From Mycobacterium sp. GA-2829 (GTDB lineage: Bacteria; Actinomycetota; Actinomycetes; Mycobacteriales; Mycobacteriaceae), in contig NZ_LQIT01000047.1 in the NCBI RefSeq assembly GCF_001499965.1, forward strand, positions 1-40,272: DNA of 40,272 nucleotides. Reading direction: 5' to 3'. The notes under the pieces are model-generated. The model made no database searches and was not told where the DNA came from. It saw nothing but the letters and a program-made list of their open reading frames with translations. Shown one piece after another: positions 14,505-22,769 of the stretch (position 1 is its first letter; each line of letters begins with the position of its first letter). A program made the translations under genes and the position numbers.

Positions 14505-15095
14505 ATGAGCACACCTGCAACGCCGCGGAATGGTTCGAAGCGCGCTGCCGATACTGATCGGATTCAGGTCGCGCAATTGCTCACCGATGCCGCCGCACAG
14601 GGTCGCCTGCAGATGACGGAATACGAGGACCGCCTCACGAAGGCGTACGCCGCGCAGACGTACGACGAGCTCGCCGTGTTGAGCGCCGACCTGCCGGGCG
14701 CGATGACGACTCCGCGCGGCGGCGGTCCGTGCCGGCCCGCACCGTCGACGGTGCTGCTGGCGATCATGAGCGGTTTCGAACGCCGCGGCCGGTGGAACGT
14801 GCCGCGCCGGATGACCACGGTCGCGGTCTTCGGCGGTGGGGTGGTCGATCTGCGGTATGCGGACTTCACCGCGCCGGAGGTCGAGATCCGGTCCTACTCG
14901 GTATTCGGCGGGCAGACCATCCTGGTGCCGCCGGAGGTGAACGTCGACCTGCACGGTGTCGCGGTGATGGGGGCGTTCGACCACGGAGTGCAGGGGCAGG
15001 GCAGCCCGGGGGCGCCGTGTGTGCGGATCCGCGGTCTGGCGCTGTGGGGCAGCGTCTCGGTCAAGCGCAAGAAGCGCAAGCGCTCCGGCGCTTAA
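14505..15095 (+). CDS. DUF1707 domain protein with LiaF-like C-terminal domain
   Basis: A 196-residue cytoplasmic protein. The DUF1707 domain (about residues 14-66) has the typical DTDRIQVAQLLTDAAAQGRLQMTEYEDRLTKAYAA signature broken here into its parts: DTDRIQ, AQGRLQ, EYEDRL. The C-terminal half (VAVFGGGVVDLRYADF, VFGGQTILVPPEVNVDL) resembles the beta-rich domain of cell-envelope stress proteins such as LiaF. It matches Rv0966c as I recall it. The function is unknown. A Lys/Arg-rich tail ends the protein. It is expressed from a leaderless-type promoter and converges on the PE-PPE gene, overlapping its end by four bases. Confidence 0.85.
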   Translation: MSTPATPRNGSKRAADTDRIQVAQLLTDAAAQGRLQMTEYEDRLTKAYAAQTYDELAVLSADLPGAMTTPRGGGPCRPAPSTVLLAIMSGFERRGRWNVPRRMTTVAVFGGGVVDLRYADFTAPEVEIRSYSVFGGQTILVPPEVNVDLHGVAVMGAFDHGVQGQGSPGAPCVRIRGLALWGSVSVKRKKRKRSGA

Positions 15096-16420
15096 TCCGT
15101 CGTCGTCTCGGAGTCGTTGTCCGACGCCGGTGACTCCGACTTCTCCTCCGCGGGCGCGGTGCTGCCGCCACCGCTGGTGCCGGTCTTCTTCGACGTCGGT
15201 GTCGTCAGCCGCTTGATGGTGTTGCGGATGATGGTGCCGACCGATCCCGGCCGCCGGACCTTCGGTGTCGACACGGCCTTCTCGTCGGTCGACGCGTCGG
15301 CGGTGGTCGACGTCTCGAGCGGTTCCTCGACCACCTCTTCGTCGACCGCCTCGGCCTGCACGGTCGTGACCGTGGTGGGCCTGCGGTTGTTGTTCGGATC
15401 GGCGAGGTTGCGTAGGAAGGTCGCGGTCTCCTGCGGCGTCGGCAACAGTGCCGCGGGCCGGTAGAGATTCGGATTGGCCAGCGGATCGTTACCCGGATAA
15501 CCGAAGTTCACGATGTCGGTCAGCGGATCCTCGATGGCGTCGGCGAACCGCTTGCCCGCCTCCCCGCCGTAGGTGCGCAGCGGTTGCAGCAGCGGCAGGC
15601 CGTCGCGGCGGTAGCTGATGTAGGTGGTCTGGCCGACCTGCTTGATGACGACGGTCTCGCCCGTCTCGAGCAGCACCGTGGTGTCCGTGCCGCTGTCGAT
15701 CGACGTTCGGCATACGGCGTCGCATTCGGCGGTGGACAGGTCGAGCTTGCCCTCCGCATCGACGGGCAGGTTCACGTCGTTCTGGTTGAGCCGGTTGTCG
15801 AAGTAGGTCGCCAACGAGTTGGCCATTGCGAACGGGTTCAGCACATACGCCGGGGTGTTGCCGTTGATGTCGTACTCGTAGCCGACGTCGACGACATTCA
15901 CCCCGGGCGAGGTCGGGGTCGGCAACGGGTTCACCCCGATGAGCGCGAACACCGGATAGCGGGTGCCGAAGCCGCCGTTCGGTCGGGCCACGCTGTTGTC
16001 GAGCACGTAGACGGCGTTGGTGGCGACTTTGTCGCGCCCGCCGGTCGCGTCGAGGTAGGTGAGCAGCAGGCTGACGTTCGCCGCACCCCAGCCACTGGAC
16101 ATGACGACGTTGTCCTCGTCGGTGTGGTCGGCGAGCGCGTCGTACACGCCGAACGGTCCGGTGAAGAAGTTCACCGTCACCTGATTGTTTGATTCGGCGA
16201 ATTTCCGGTCGTAGAAATCCTCGATCCCCGCGCCGGTCGGGTTGGTCGAACTGCCTTCGGTGATGAGCGCCGACAACTCGTACATCGCCGTGGCGACGGA
16301 CTCCGGGTGGACCACCGCGACACCACCCGCGGCGACGACGCTTGTCACGATCACGCTGCTCAGCGCGGTCGGAAGCGCCGCGTGACGCAGGCGGCTCCGT
16401 CGCGCACGGTGATTCGCCAT
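15092..16420 (-). CDS. Secreted PE-PPE-domain protein (serine-hydrolase-like)
   Basis: A 442-residue protein with a basic N-terminus (MANHRARRSRLRH), a hydrophobic signal segment (about 15-37), and a PE-PPE-type alpha/beta hydrolase domain (about 60-300) lacking any PE or PPE module. Where family members show a GxSxG nucleophile elbow, this one has VVMSSGWGAANVS, so the catalytic serine is uncertain. The C-terminal third is low-complexity and acidic (EEVVEEPLE, then Ser/Thr/Pro-rich to the end), suggesting a flexible surface-exposed tail. ATG start with GAGGGGA ribosome-binding site. Separate transcription from the VWA gene is likely, given a 117-base gap. Its enzymatic activity is not proven. 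Confidence 0.75.
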   Translation of the reverse strand: MANHRARRSRLRHAALPTALSSVIVTSVVAAGGVAVVHPESVATAMYELSALITEGSSTNPTGAGIEDFYDRKFAESNNQVTVNFFTGPFGVYDALADHTDEDNVVMSSGWGAANVSLLLTYLDATGGRDKVATNAVYVLDNSVARPNGGFGTRYPVFALIGVNPLPTPTSPGVNVVDVGYEYDINGNTPAYVLNPFAMANSLATYFDNRLNQNDVNLPVDAEGKLDLSTAECDAVCRTSIDSGTDTTVLLETGETVVIKQVGQTTYISYRRDGLPLLQPLRTYGGEAGKRFADAIEDPLTDIVNFGYPGNDPLANPNLYRPAALLPTPQETATFLRNLADPNNNRRPTTVTTVQAEAVDEEVVEEPLETSTTADASTDEKAVSTPKVRRPGSVGTIIRNTIKRLTTPTSKKTGTSGGGSTAPAEEKSESPASDNDSETTTD

Positions 16421-16434
16421 CGGTTCCCCTCGTG

Positions 16435-16447
16435 CCGGACCGTCCGG
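16435..16447. promoter_or_regulatory. Palindrome CCGGAC-C-GTCCGG before the PE-PPE gene
   Basis: Six-base perfect arms around one base lie 15 bases upstream of the PE-PPE start. A related CCGGACCGGAC follows at about 16464-16474. A possible minus-strand -10 (TATCGT, 16496-16491) is further upstream, so these repeats would be in the leader or at the transcription start. Confidence 0.35.
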
Positions 16448-16537
16448 TTCAGGCCTCCCCGACCCGGACCGGACGCTGTGAATTCAGCAAACGATAGCGC
16501 ACGGCGGCGGGGTTTTGAACGGTTCGGCGCGACGGGT

Positions 16538-18523
16538 TCAGCGGCGGCGGCGCGAGGACAGGTAGTCGCCGACGACGGCGGCGCCGAGGCCGTCGAGCTC
16601 GGGCACCACCACGCGGCCGCCCACGCGGCGGGCGACCTGGTCGATGAAGCGGGCCAATCCCGGATCGCTGCCCAGGCGGAAGATCGTGACCTGGGCACCG
16701 AGGCGGGCCACTTCGTCGAAACCGCGGACGGTGTGGGCGATGGTGCGCGGATGCGGCGGGTAGTCAAAAAACACCTGGGCACCGTCGCGGCCGCCGAAGT
16801 CCTCGAGGTGGGCCGTGGGCTCACCGTCGGTGACGACGAGGATGACCGGCTGGGCGTTGGGGTGCCTGCGCAGATGCCGGGTGGCCAGCGCGAGCGCGTG
16901 GTGCAGGTTGGTGCCCTGTTCGTAGACGCCTTCGAGCCCGGTGAGTTCGGCAGCCGTCACGGTCCTGGCGTACCGCCCGAACGCGACGATTTGCAGCGCG
17001 TCGGAACGGAACCGGGTGCTCACCAGGTGGTTGAGCGCGAGCGCCGTCCGCTTCATCGGCAGCCACCGGTTCTCCATCACCATCGAGAACGAGGTGTCGA
17101 CGAGCAGCGCCACCGCGGCCTGGGTACGGGTCTCGGTCTCCGAGATCTCGACGTCGTCGACGGTGATGCCGAGCGGCATCTCACGCACCCCCGAACCCGC
17201 TTGGCGCAATACGGCATTCGTGAGGGTGCGGGTGACGTTCCAGGGTTCGGTGTCCCCGAACTGCCACGGGCGGGTCGCACCGGTCAGCTCCCCCGCCGCA
17301 CCGGCGCGCCGGGTGTCGCGTTCACCGTGCCTGCCCGAGAGTTGTTGGGCCACATCGCGCAGCGCGGCCTGTCCGAGCTGGCGCATCGCCTTCGGCGACA
17401 GCCGCCACTTCCCGTCGGAGCCGCGGTCGAGGAACCCCTGGTTCATCAGTGCGCGTTCGAGTTCGGCCAGCGTCCTCGCATCGACGGCGGCGTCGTCGCC
17501 GAGTTGGCGGGCCAGCGCCTCGAGGTCGACGTCGTCCATCGAGGCGCCCGCGTAGCTCTGCGACAGCTGTTCGGCGAGCTGTTCGAGTTCACCGATGTCG
17601 GCCAGCGCCTGCGCCCCCTCACCCATACCGAGCGGGTTGTCGCCGGAGAACTCCGAGGATCCCGTCCAGTCCTCGCCCGGGCGGGCGGCCTGCAGATGCG
17701 AGTCGAGCCGGTTGAGCGCGTTCATCAGCGACGGCGAGCCGAAGGCCTGTTGCGCCAACGCATCCAGTTCGGCGCGCTGGTCCGGGGACAGGCTGTTGCG
17801 GAAGCGCTGGGCGGCCGCGGCGCGTTTGGCCAGCGAGTCGAGCAGTTCGTCGACGTTGCGCGGGTTCTCGGGGAAGAACTCGCCGTGCTTGGCCATGAAC
17901 TCGTCGAAGTCCTGCTGGGAGTCCTGGCCTTTCGCGTGTTTGTCCAGCAGGTCGTTGAGGTCGTCGAGCATGTCGTTGACGCGCTGCCGGTCCTCGTCGG
18001 TGGCGTTCTCCAGCGCCTCCTTCATCCCGGCGAACCGCTGGTCGAGCATCTCGCGGCCGAGCAGATCCTTGATCTGGTCGTACTTCTCGCGGGCCTCGGG
18101 GCTGCGCCACTGGTAGTCGCCGAGTTCCTGGACGGCCTTGGCCGGCGACGGGGACAGCGCCTCGATCTGCATCTCGGAGAAGCGTGCGTCGTCGTCGAGG
18201 GCGCGGGCGAGTTCCTTGCGCTCGGCGAGCACGGCCTCGTCGAGCAGCTTCTTGATCTCCTGCAGGGTGCCGTCGAGGTTGTTGCGAGCCAACAGCTCCC
18301 GGCGCCGCCGGTTGGCCTCGGCGGCCAGCCGGTCGGCGCCGCGCATGTTCTTGGTGCCGCGCCGCAGCAGTTCGGACAGCGCGCGCCGCGGCGAGCTGCC
18401 CTCCATGACGTCCTCGCCGATCTGCTCGAGCGCCTCGCGCAGATCGACCGGCGGGGCCAGCGGATCCGGCCCGCCGGTGTAACGGGAGTACCGGGACGAC
18501 CGGCCGTGCCCGGCTTTACCCAT
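16538..18523 (-). CDS. Large VWA-domain protein (Rv0959-like)
   Basis: A 661-residue protein. A long helical, charge-rich N-terminal part (about 1-420; repeated Glu/Asp/Arg/Gln runs such as RQRVNDMLDDLNDLLDKH) is followed by a von Willebrand factor A domain with the MIDAS motif DTSFSM and the downstream TDGEPTAH. VWA proteins of this type pair with MoxR/chelatase-like AAA+ ATPases to remodel or metallate partners. The ATG lies inside the end of the ATPase gene (8-base overlap), so the two are coupled. The earlier in-frame start would extend 90 bases further into the ATPase gene and is not supported. The target of the pair is unknown. Confidence 0.85.
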   Translation of the reverse strand: MGKAGHGRSSRYSRYTGGPDPLAPPVDLREALEQIGEDVMEGSSPRRALSELLRRGTKNMRGADRLAAEANRRRRELLARNNLDGTLQEIKKLLDEAVLAERKELARALDDDARFSEMQIEALSPSPAKAVQELGDYQWRSPEAREKYDQIKDLLGREMLDQRFAGMKEALENATDEDRQRVNDMLDDLNDLLDKHAKGQDSQQDFDEFMAKHGEFFPENPRNVDELLDSLAKRAAAAQRFRNSLSPDQRAELDALAQQAFGSPSLMNALNRLDSHLQAARPGEDWTGSSEFSGDNPLGMGEGAQALADIGELEQLAEQLSQSYAGASMDDVDLEALARQLGDDAAVDARTLAELERALMNQGFLDRGSDGKWRLSPKAMRQLGQAALRDVAQQLSGRHGERDTRRAGAAGELTGATRPWQFGDTEPWNVTRTLTNAVLRQAGSGVREMPLGITVDDVEISETETRTQAAVALLVDTSFSMVMENRWLPMKRTALALNHLVSTRFRSDALQIVAFGRYARTVTAAELTGLEGVYEQGTNLHHALALATRHLRRHPNAQPVILVVTDGEPTAHLEDFGGRDGAQVFFDYPPHPRTIAHTVRGFDEVARLGAQVTIFRLGSDPGLARFIDQVARRVGGRVVVPELDGLGAAVVGDYLSSRRRR

Positions 18524-19901
18524 ATACGGTTTCGCCCTCTCCGGAAACCTTGTCGATCCGTTTGGCCAGGTACAGCGCCTCGAGCGCCAACTCGACGGCG
18601 GCGGCCCGCTCACCGTCGGTCTGCGCGCCGAGGCGGGTGGCGATCGCGTCGATCACCGGCAGGTCGGGCAACGCGGCCAGCACGTCCTTGGCCGACACCC
18701 GCTCCCCCGTCGTCACCGGGGAACCCTCTTCGACGGCCGCCACCAGCGGGCCGACGTCCAGCCCGCCGAGCAGCCGCTGCGCGGTGTCGGCGGTGGCGCG
18801 GCGCAGCAGGTGTTCGAGCACCGCCTGTTCGCGGCCCTCCTCACCGGATTCGAACTCCAGCTTGCCGCGCAGCACGTCGACGACGGTGCCGAGGTCGACG
18901 ACACGGGCGACGGGTTCCTGTTCACCGAGGATCGTCGAGCGGTGGCGGGCGGCGGCGGCGACGGTCTCGGCCGCGGCGATCGCGAACCGCGCCGAGACGC
19001 CGGACCGCTGGTCGATCGAACTGGATTCGCGCAGGTTGCGGGCGAAGCGGGCCAGGATCTGCAGCAGGTACTCGGGCACCTCCGCGGCGAGCTGGGCCTC
19101 CTGGGTGATGACGCCGACCTCGGCGTCGAGTTGCAACGGGTAGTGCGTGCGGATCTCGGCGCCGAAGCGGTCCTTGAGCGGGGTGATGATGCGGCCGCGG
19201 TTGGTGTAGTCCTCCGGGTTCGCGCTGGCGACGACGAGCACGTCGAGCGGCAGCCGCAGCGTGTAGCCGCGGACCTGGATGTCGCGTTCCTCCATCACGT
19301 TCAGCATTGCGACCTGGATGCGCTCAGCGAGGTCGGGCAACTCGTTGACCGCGACGATGCCGCGGTGCGCGCGCGGGATCAGACCGTAGGCGATGGTCTC
19401 CGGATCGCCGAGGCTGCGGCCCTCGGCCACCTTGATCGGATCGATGTCGCCGACGAGGTCGGCCACGCTGGTGTCGGGGGTGGCGAGCTTCTCGGTGTAG
19501 CGCTCACTGCGGTGGCGCCACGCGACCTTCAGGTCGCCGCCGGAGTCCGCGACCCGGCGGATCGACTCCGGGGTGATGGGACTGTAGGGGTGCTCGCCCA
19601 GTTCGGAGCCCTCGATGACGGGCGTCCACTCGTCGAGCAGTCCGGTCAGCGCGCGCAGCAGGCGGGTCTTGCCCTGACCGCGTTCACCGAGCAACACGAT
19701 GTCGTGTCCGGCGATCAGCGCGCGTTCGAGTTGCGGGAGCACCGTGTCCTCGAAACCCAGGATCCCGGGCCACATGTCGCGGCCCTCGGCCAGCCCGGCC
19801 AGCAGGTTCTCTCGGATTTCCTCTTTGACGCCCCGCTCGCGATGTCCGGAAGCGCGCAGTTCGCCGACGGTCCGGGGCAGATCATGGGGTTGGGTCACCA
19901 C
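18516..19901 (-). CDS. MoxR/magnesium-chelatase-like AAA+ ATPase (Rv0958-like)
   Basis: A 461-residue AAA+ protein. Walker A is GERGQGKTR (about 83-91), the Walker B region is GIVAVNELPDLAE (Asn-Glu in place of Asp-Glu), and sensor 1 is VVASANPEDYTNRGRIITPLKDRFGAEI. It resembles the ChlI/BchI/MoxR group, which act with VWA partners such as the next gene. Despite the database name there is no sign of chlorophyll synthesis, so I read it as a general chaperone-like ATPase. GTG codons at 19901 and 19898 are both possible; a TAGCGT -10 six bases before 19898 favours the latter as a leaderless start. Confidence 0.88.
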   Translation of the reverse strand: MVTQPHDLPRTVGELRASGHRERGVKEEIRENLLAGLAEGRDMWPGILGFEDTVLPQLERALIAGHDIVLLGERGQGKTRLLRALTGLLDEWTPVIEGSELGEHPYSPITPESIRRVADSGGDLKVAWRHRSERYTEKLATPDTSVADLVGDIDPIKVAEGRSLGDPETIAYGLIPRAHRGIVAVNELPDLAERIQVAMLNVMEERDIQVRGYTLRLPLDVLVVASANPEDYTNRGRIITPLKDRFGAEIRTHYPLQLDAEVGVITQEAQLAAEVPEYLLQILARFARNLRESSSIDQRSGVSARFAIAAAETVAAAARHRSTILGEQEPVARVVDLGTVVDVLRGKLEFESGEEGREQAVLEHLLRRATADTAQRLLGGLDVGPLVAAVEEGSPVTTGERVSAKDVLAALPDLPVIDAIATRLGAQTDGERAAAVELALEALYLAKRIDKVSGEGETVYG

Positions 19902-19904
19902 ACC

Positions 19905-19910
19905 ACGCTA
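19905..19910 (-). promoter_or_regulatory. -10 box (TAGCGT) for the AAA+ gene
   Basis: TANNNT-type -10 on the minus strand, six bases before the GTG at 19898. It supports a leaderless transcript, independent of the catabolic operon upstream. No clear -35 is seen. Confidence 0.4.
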
Positions 19911-19992
19911 CGACTGTGCGCCGGGTACGGCATCGCTTCCCCCGTGAGCGAACAATGACGGCCGGTTTCCGGCGACCGCGAAACGCCGTCGA

Positions 19993-20021
19993 GCCGCTGT
20001 GAACGGATCGTCCACAGCGGC
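19993..20021 (-). terminator. Terminator-like hairpin at the end of the catabolic operon
   Basis: GCCGCTGTG (19993-20001) and CACAGCGGC (20013-20021) form a nine-base perfect stem with an 11-base loop, 21 bases beyond the amidohydrolase stop codon (20042). There is no T-run, as is usual for mycobacterial terminators. Confidence 0.6.
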
Positions 20022-20041
20022 CCACCGGCGACGGTCGGGTC

Positions 20042-21472
20042 CTACTCCGCGGCGGGTTCCGCACCCACCTTCTCGTACTTGTGGATGTCGTTGATGACAT
20101 CGAGACGTTGCTCGGGGGTCCAGTCGAGCTGGGTCTTCGGGGTTTCGGCGCCCTCGAAGGCCCGCTCGTAGGACAGCAGGTCCCAGCCGTATTCGTTCGG
20201 CAGGTAGTCGTTGCGGATGAACCGGGTCCGGATGTCGTCGGGGAAGGACTGAACCTGACCATTGAGGATGACGGTCTCCACCTTGCCCGGCTGGTACAGC
20301 ACCCGGATGTCGGCCACCGGGTCACCGTTGACGACGATGATGTCGGCCAGTCTGCCCTCGGCGAGCACACCCAGGTCATCGGGCAGGCCCATCGCGTTCG
20401 CACCGTGCTTGGTGCCGGCCTGGATCGCCTCCAGTGACGTCATACCGGTGTAGAGCATCAGCAACTCCAGTTCGCGAGCGTGCCACTGCCCGTACGGGAC
20501 GAGCGAGAACCCGCTGTCGGTGCCCATCGCGAACTTCACCCCGGCCGCATACGCCCGGTGCAGGCTGTCCATCGTCGCGTCGTTCATCCGCTTCGTGGCC
20601 TCTGAGATGGACGGGCGCACCCGCAGCGTCTCGGCGAACTCGACCACGTGATGCATCAACAACTGCGTCGGCGCCAGGGGGATCTGGCTTTTGGCCAGCT
20701 TCTCGATGGTGGCGTCCGACATGTGGTTGCCGTGCATGATGTGGTCGAACCCGGCTTCGACCGCGGCGTTCATCTCGCCGTCGCCGCGCGCGTGGATGGT
20801 GATCTGCAGACCCAACTGATGGGCGAGATCGGCACACATCTTCAGCTCGTCGTTGGTGAACGCCTGGTAGTCACCGAAGGGGCTGTCGGCCAACTTGATC
20901 AGGTCGACTCCGGCCTTCTTCTGGCGACGGATCTCGTCGATCATCTCGGCCGGCGTGTTGGTCAGCCTGCCGGTGCTTGATTCCGGAACCCCGGTGGCAT
21001 CCGGGAACCAGTCGGTCAGCCCGTTGCTGGTGGTGAGATACCGACCGGCGGAGGTCATCCGCGGGCCGTGCACGATGCCGCGCTTGATCCCCTCCCGTAA
21101 CCCGACGCCGATGTAATAAGAGCCGCCCGGCTGCGAGATGCTCGTGACGCCGGCCGCAAGCACCTTCTCGACGTTGGCCGCGGCGATCAAGGTGCGCACC
21201 TCGGGCGGGGTGTACATCGAGATCTCTTCCTCGGTGCGGGCCAGCCCGTAGGTCATGTGGCAGTGGATGTCGATCAGTCCGGGCATCACCGTCTTGCCTC
21301 GGGCATCGATCACCTCCAGCCGCGCGCCCCGCGGGATGTCGGTCTCCCGATCGACTACGCCCATCTTGACGATCCGCGCATTGTGCACGAGCACAGCACA
21401 ATTGGGGATCGGCGGGTTGGCGTCGCCGTCGATGACGGTGCCGTTCTCGATCAACAGCCAGCTGTCGGTCAT
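20042..21472 (-). CDS. Metal-dependent amidohydrolase
   Basis: A 476-residue amidohydrolase-superfamily enzyme. Metal-binding elements in order: His70-x-His72 (LIDIHCHM), a candidate carboxylated lysine (DLIKLADSP), His in ITIHARGDGE, His in DHIMHGNH, and the catalytic Asp in MGTDSGFS. The N- and C-terminal ends form the usual beta sandwich (VIDARGKTVMPG; ADIIVVNGDPVADI). Such enzymes hydrolyse amide, cyclic amide or related C-N bonds, often in two-metal centres; this one looks like the imidazolonepropionase/prolidase-like subgroup. The true start is ATG 21472, overlapping the stop of the hydrolase upstream (ATGA); the much longer ORF is a read-back into that gene. Its substrate is likely the imported compound or a ring-opened, nitrogen-bearing intermediate (inference). 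Confidence 0.85.
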   Translation of the reverse strand: MTDSWLLIENGTVIDGDANPPIPNCAVLVHNARIVKMGVVDRETDIPRGARLEVIDARGKTVMPGLIDIHCHMTYGLARTEEEISMYTPPEVRTLIAAANVEKVLAAGVTSISQPGGSYYIGVGLREGIKRGIVHGPRMTSAGRYLTTSNGLTDWFPDATGVPESSTGRLTNTPAEMIDEIRRQKKAGVDLIKLADSPFGDYQAFTNDELKMCADLAHQLGLQITIHARGDGEMNAAVEAGFDHIMHGNHMSDATIEKLAKSQIPLAPTQLLMHHVVEFAETLRVRPSISEATKRMNDATMDSLHRAYAAGVKFAMGTDSGFSLVPYGQWHARELELLMLYTGMTSLEAIQAGTKHGANAMGLPDDLGVLAEGRLADIIVVNGDPVADIRVLYQPGKVETVILNGQVQSFPDDIRTRFIRNDYLPNEYGWDLLSYERAFEGAETPKTQLDWTPEQRLDVINDIHKYEKVGAEPAAE

Positions 21473-22332
21473 TTCAGTCCTCCCACACCGTGTTTGCGGA
21501 TCAATTCGACGAACAGGTCCGGGTTCTCGAAGTACGGGGCGTGACCGCAGCCCGGCATCAGCTCCAGTGACGCGCCGGGCAGGTTCTGCTGGGCTTCCAT
21601 ACCCATCGACGGCGGGGTCCATTTGTCGTCGGCACCCCACACCAGCAGCACCGGAAGCTCCGGCAACCGCTCGACCAGTTCCGCGTCCTGCCGGAAGTCG
21701 TTGCAGTCCTTGTCCAACCACTCCGAGACCTTCAGCAGCGCCTGCTTGGCCCCTGTGGAGGAGTTGATCATCGACTCCTCGCGCACCCACGCCTCGGTCA
21801 CCATCTCCGGGTCCGAGACCAGGAACGTCAACTTACGGCGCACTCCCTCAACGCTGCCGTCGGAGAGGACCTCCGGCGGGGTGTGGAACTCCTGCGGGAA
21901 GTCGCTGATGCCGACCGAACCGATCAGCACCAGTCCGGCGACGAGATCGGGCCGCTGCACCGCGATGGCAGCCGCGACGTGCCCACCGAGGGAGGTGCCG
22001 AGGAACGTGACCTTCGACAGGCCCAGCGAGTCCAGCACGCCGGCGATCACATCGGCGAAACCCTGTCCGGTGTAATCGATGTCCTCACGCTTCTCGGCGA
22101 GACCGTGCCCGGGAAAATCGATGGCCAGCACCCGGAAACCTTCTGCCACCAGACCCGGCATCACAGGCACGAACCTGTCGGCACGCGAGCCGGCGCCGTG
22201 CAGGCACACCAGAACGCTGTCGCCGGAACCTGATTCGACGACGCGGGTGGTGACGCCCGCCCCGGTGACGGGGTAGGCGATCACCGTCTCGCGACCGTGG
22301 TTGAACGGGTAGCTGCGGTACTCGACGGTCAC
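21469..22332 (-). CDS. Alpha/beta hydrolase, meta-cleavage-product-hydrolase-like
   Basis: A 287-residue alpha/beta hydrolase. The oxyanion strand is VLVCLHGAGSRADRF, the nucleophile elbow is GTSLGGHVA (Ser), the acid lies in LLVWGADDKWTP (Asp), and the His is in MPGCGHAPYFENPDLF. The layout matches C-C-bond hydrolases of the BphD/MhpC/HsaD type that split ring-cleavage products, although esterases share it. Beside a LigB dioxygenase and a FAH protein, a C-C hydrolase role is likely but inferred. GTG start overlaps the Rid-protein stop (GTGA); the stop overlaps the amidohydrolase start. Confidence 0.82.
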   Translation of the reverse strand: MTVEYRSYPFNHGRETVIAYPVTGAGVTTRVVESGSGDSVLVCLHGAGSRADRFVPVMPGLVAEGFRVLAIDFPGHGLAEKREDIDYTGQGFADVIAGVLDSLGLSKVTFLGTSLGGHVAAAIAVQRPDLVAGLVLIGSVGISDFPQEFHTPPEVLSDGSVEGVRRKLTFLVSDPEMVTEAWVREESMINSSTGAKQALLKVSEWLDKDCNDFRQDAELVERLPELPVLLVWGADDKWTPPSMGMEAQQNLPGASLELMPGCGHAPYFENPDLFVELIRKHGVGGLK

Positions 22333-22733
22333 GATGCCGCCGGCCTGACCGCGAGGGCCTCGATCTCGACGCGCGCCGCTTCCTCGACCAGACCGGAGAT
22401 GATCATGATCGTGTTCGGCGGGTACACGCCCGACGGGTAGATCTCGGCGAACTTGTCGAGACGGCCCTTCATGAACTCCGGGATCATCTCGCGACCCACC
22501 AGCAGGGTGCGGAACCCGACGACGTGCTCGAAGCCCAGGCCGGCTGCGGCCAGAGCGATACCGATGTTGTCGTACGTGGCCTTCACCTGCTCTGCGCCGT
22601 CGGAGGTGGGGAACTCACCGTCGGCGTTCGCGCCCATCTGGCCGGCCACCACGACGATCTCACCGGGACCCCCGAACCCCAAGGTGGAGTAGTTGCCGAA
22701 CTTGGGAAGAGGGGCGTCCTGATAGGTGATCAC
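22329..22733 (-). CDS. Rid/YjgF-YER057c-UK114-family protein
   Basis: A 134-residue protein of the Rid family: VVVAGQMGANADGEFP, EQVKATYDNIGIALAAAGLGFEHVVGFRTLL and the C-terminal RVEIEALAV strand. Classical RidA has an Arg in a PAR motif that binds the substrate carboxylate of imines/enamines; here the matching place reads YPPNT, so the Arg is absent. The family includes 2-aminomuconate deaminases of aminophenol pathways, which makes a deamination or enamine-hydrolysis step in this operon attractive, but this is inference. GTG start; a 36-base gap separates it from the dioxygenase gene. Confidence 0.8.
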   Translation of the reverse strand: MITYQDAPLPKFGNYSTLGFGGPGEIVVVAGQMGANADGEFPTSDGAEQVKATYDNIGIALAAAGLGFEHVVGFRTLLVGREMIPEFMKGRLDKFAEIYPSGVYPPNTIMIISGLVEEAARVEIEALAVRPAAS

Positions 22734-22769
22734 TGATTATCTCTTTTCTTTGCTGTGCTTTTCGATGTG

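Noticed and set aside
14259..14984. 241-codon minus-strand ORF between echA7 and the PE-PPE gene
   Set aside because: Mostly antisense to the DUF1707 gene and without domain features.
16307..19108. 933-codon plus-strand ORF opposite the PE-PPE/VWA/AAA+ genes
   Set aside because: It spans several genes on the other strand and has no recognisable motif; its ends ignore gene borders.
21473..21790. 106-residue extension of the amidohydrolase
   Set aside because: It overlaps the alpha/beta hydrolase gene; the amidohydrolase fold starts at MTDSWLLIENG and ATGA coupling supports 21472.
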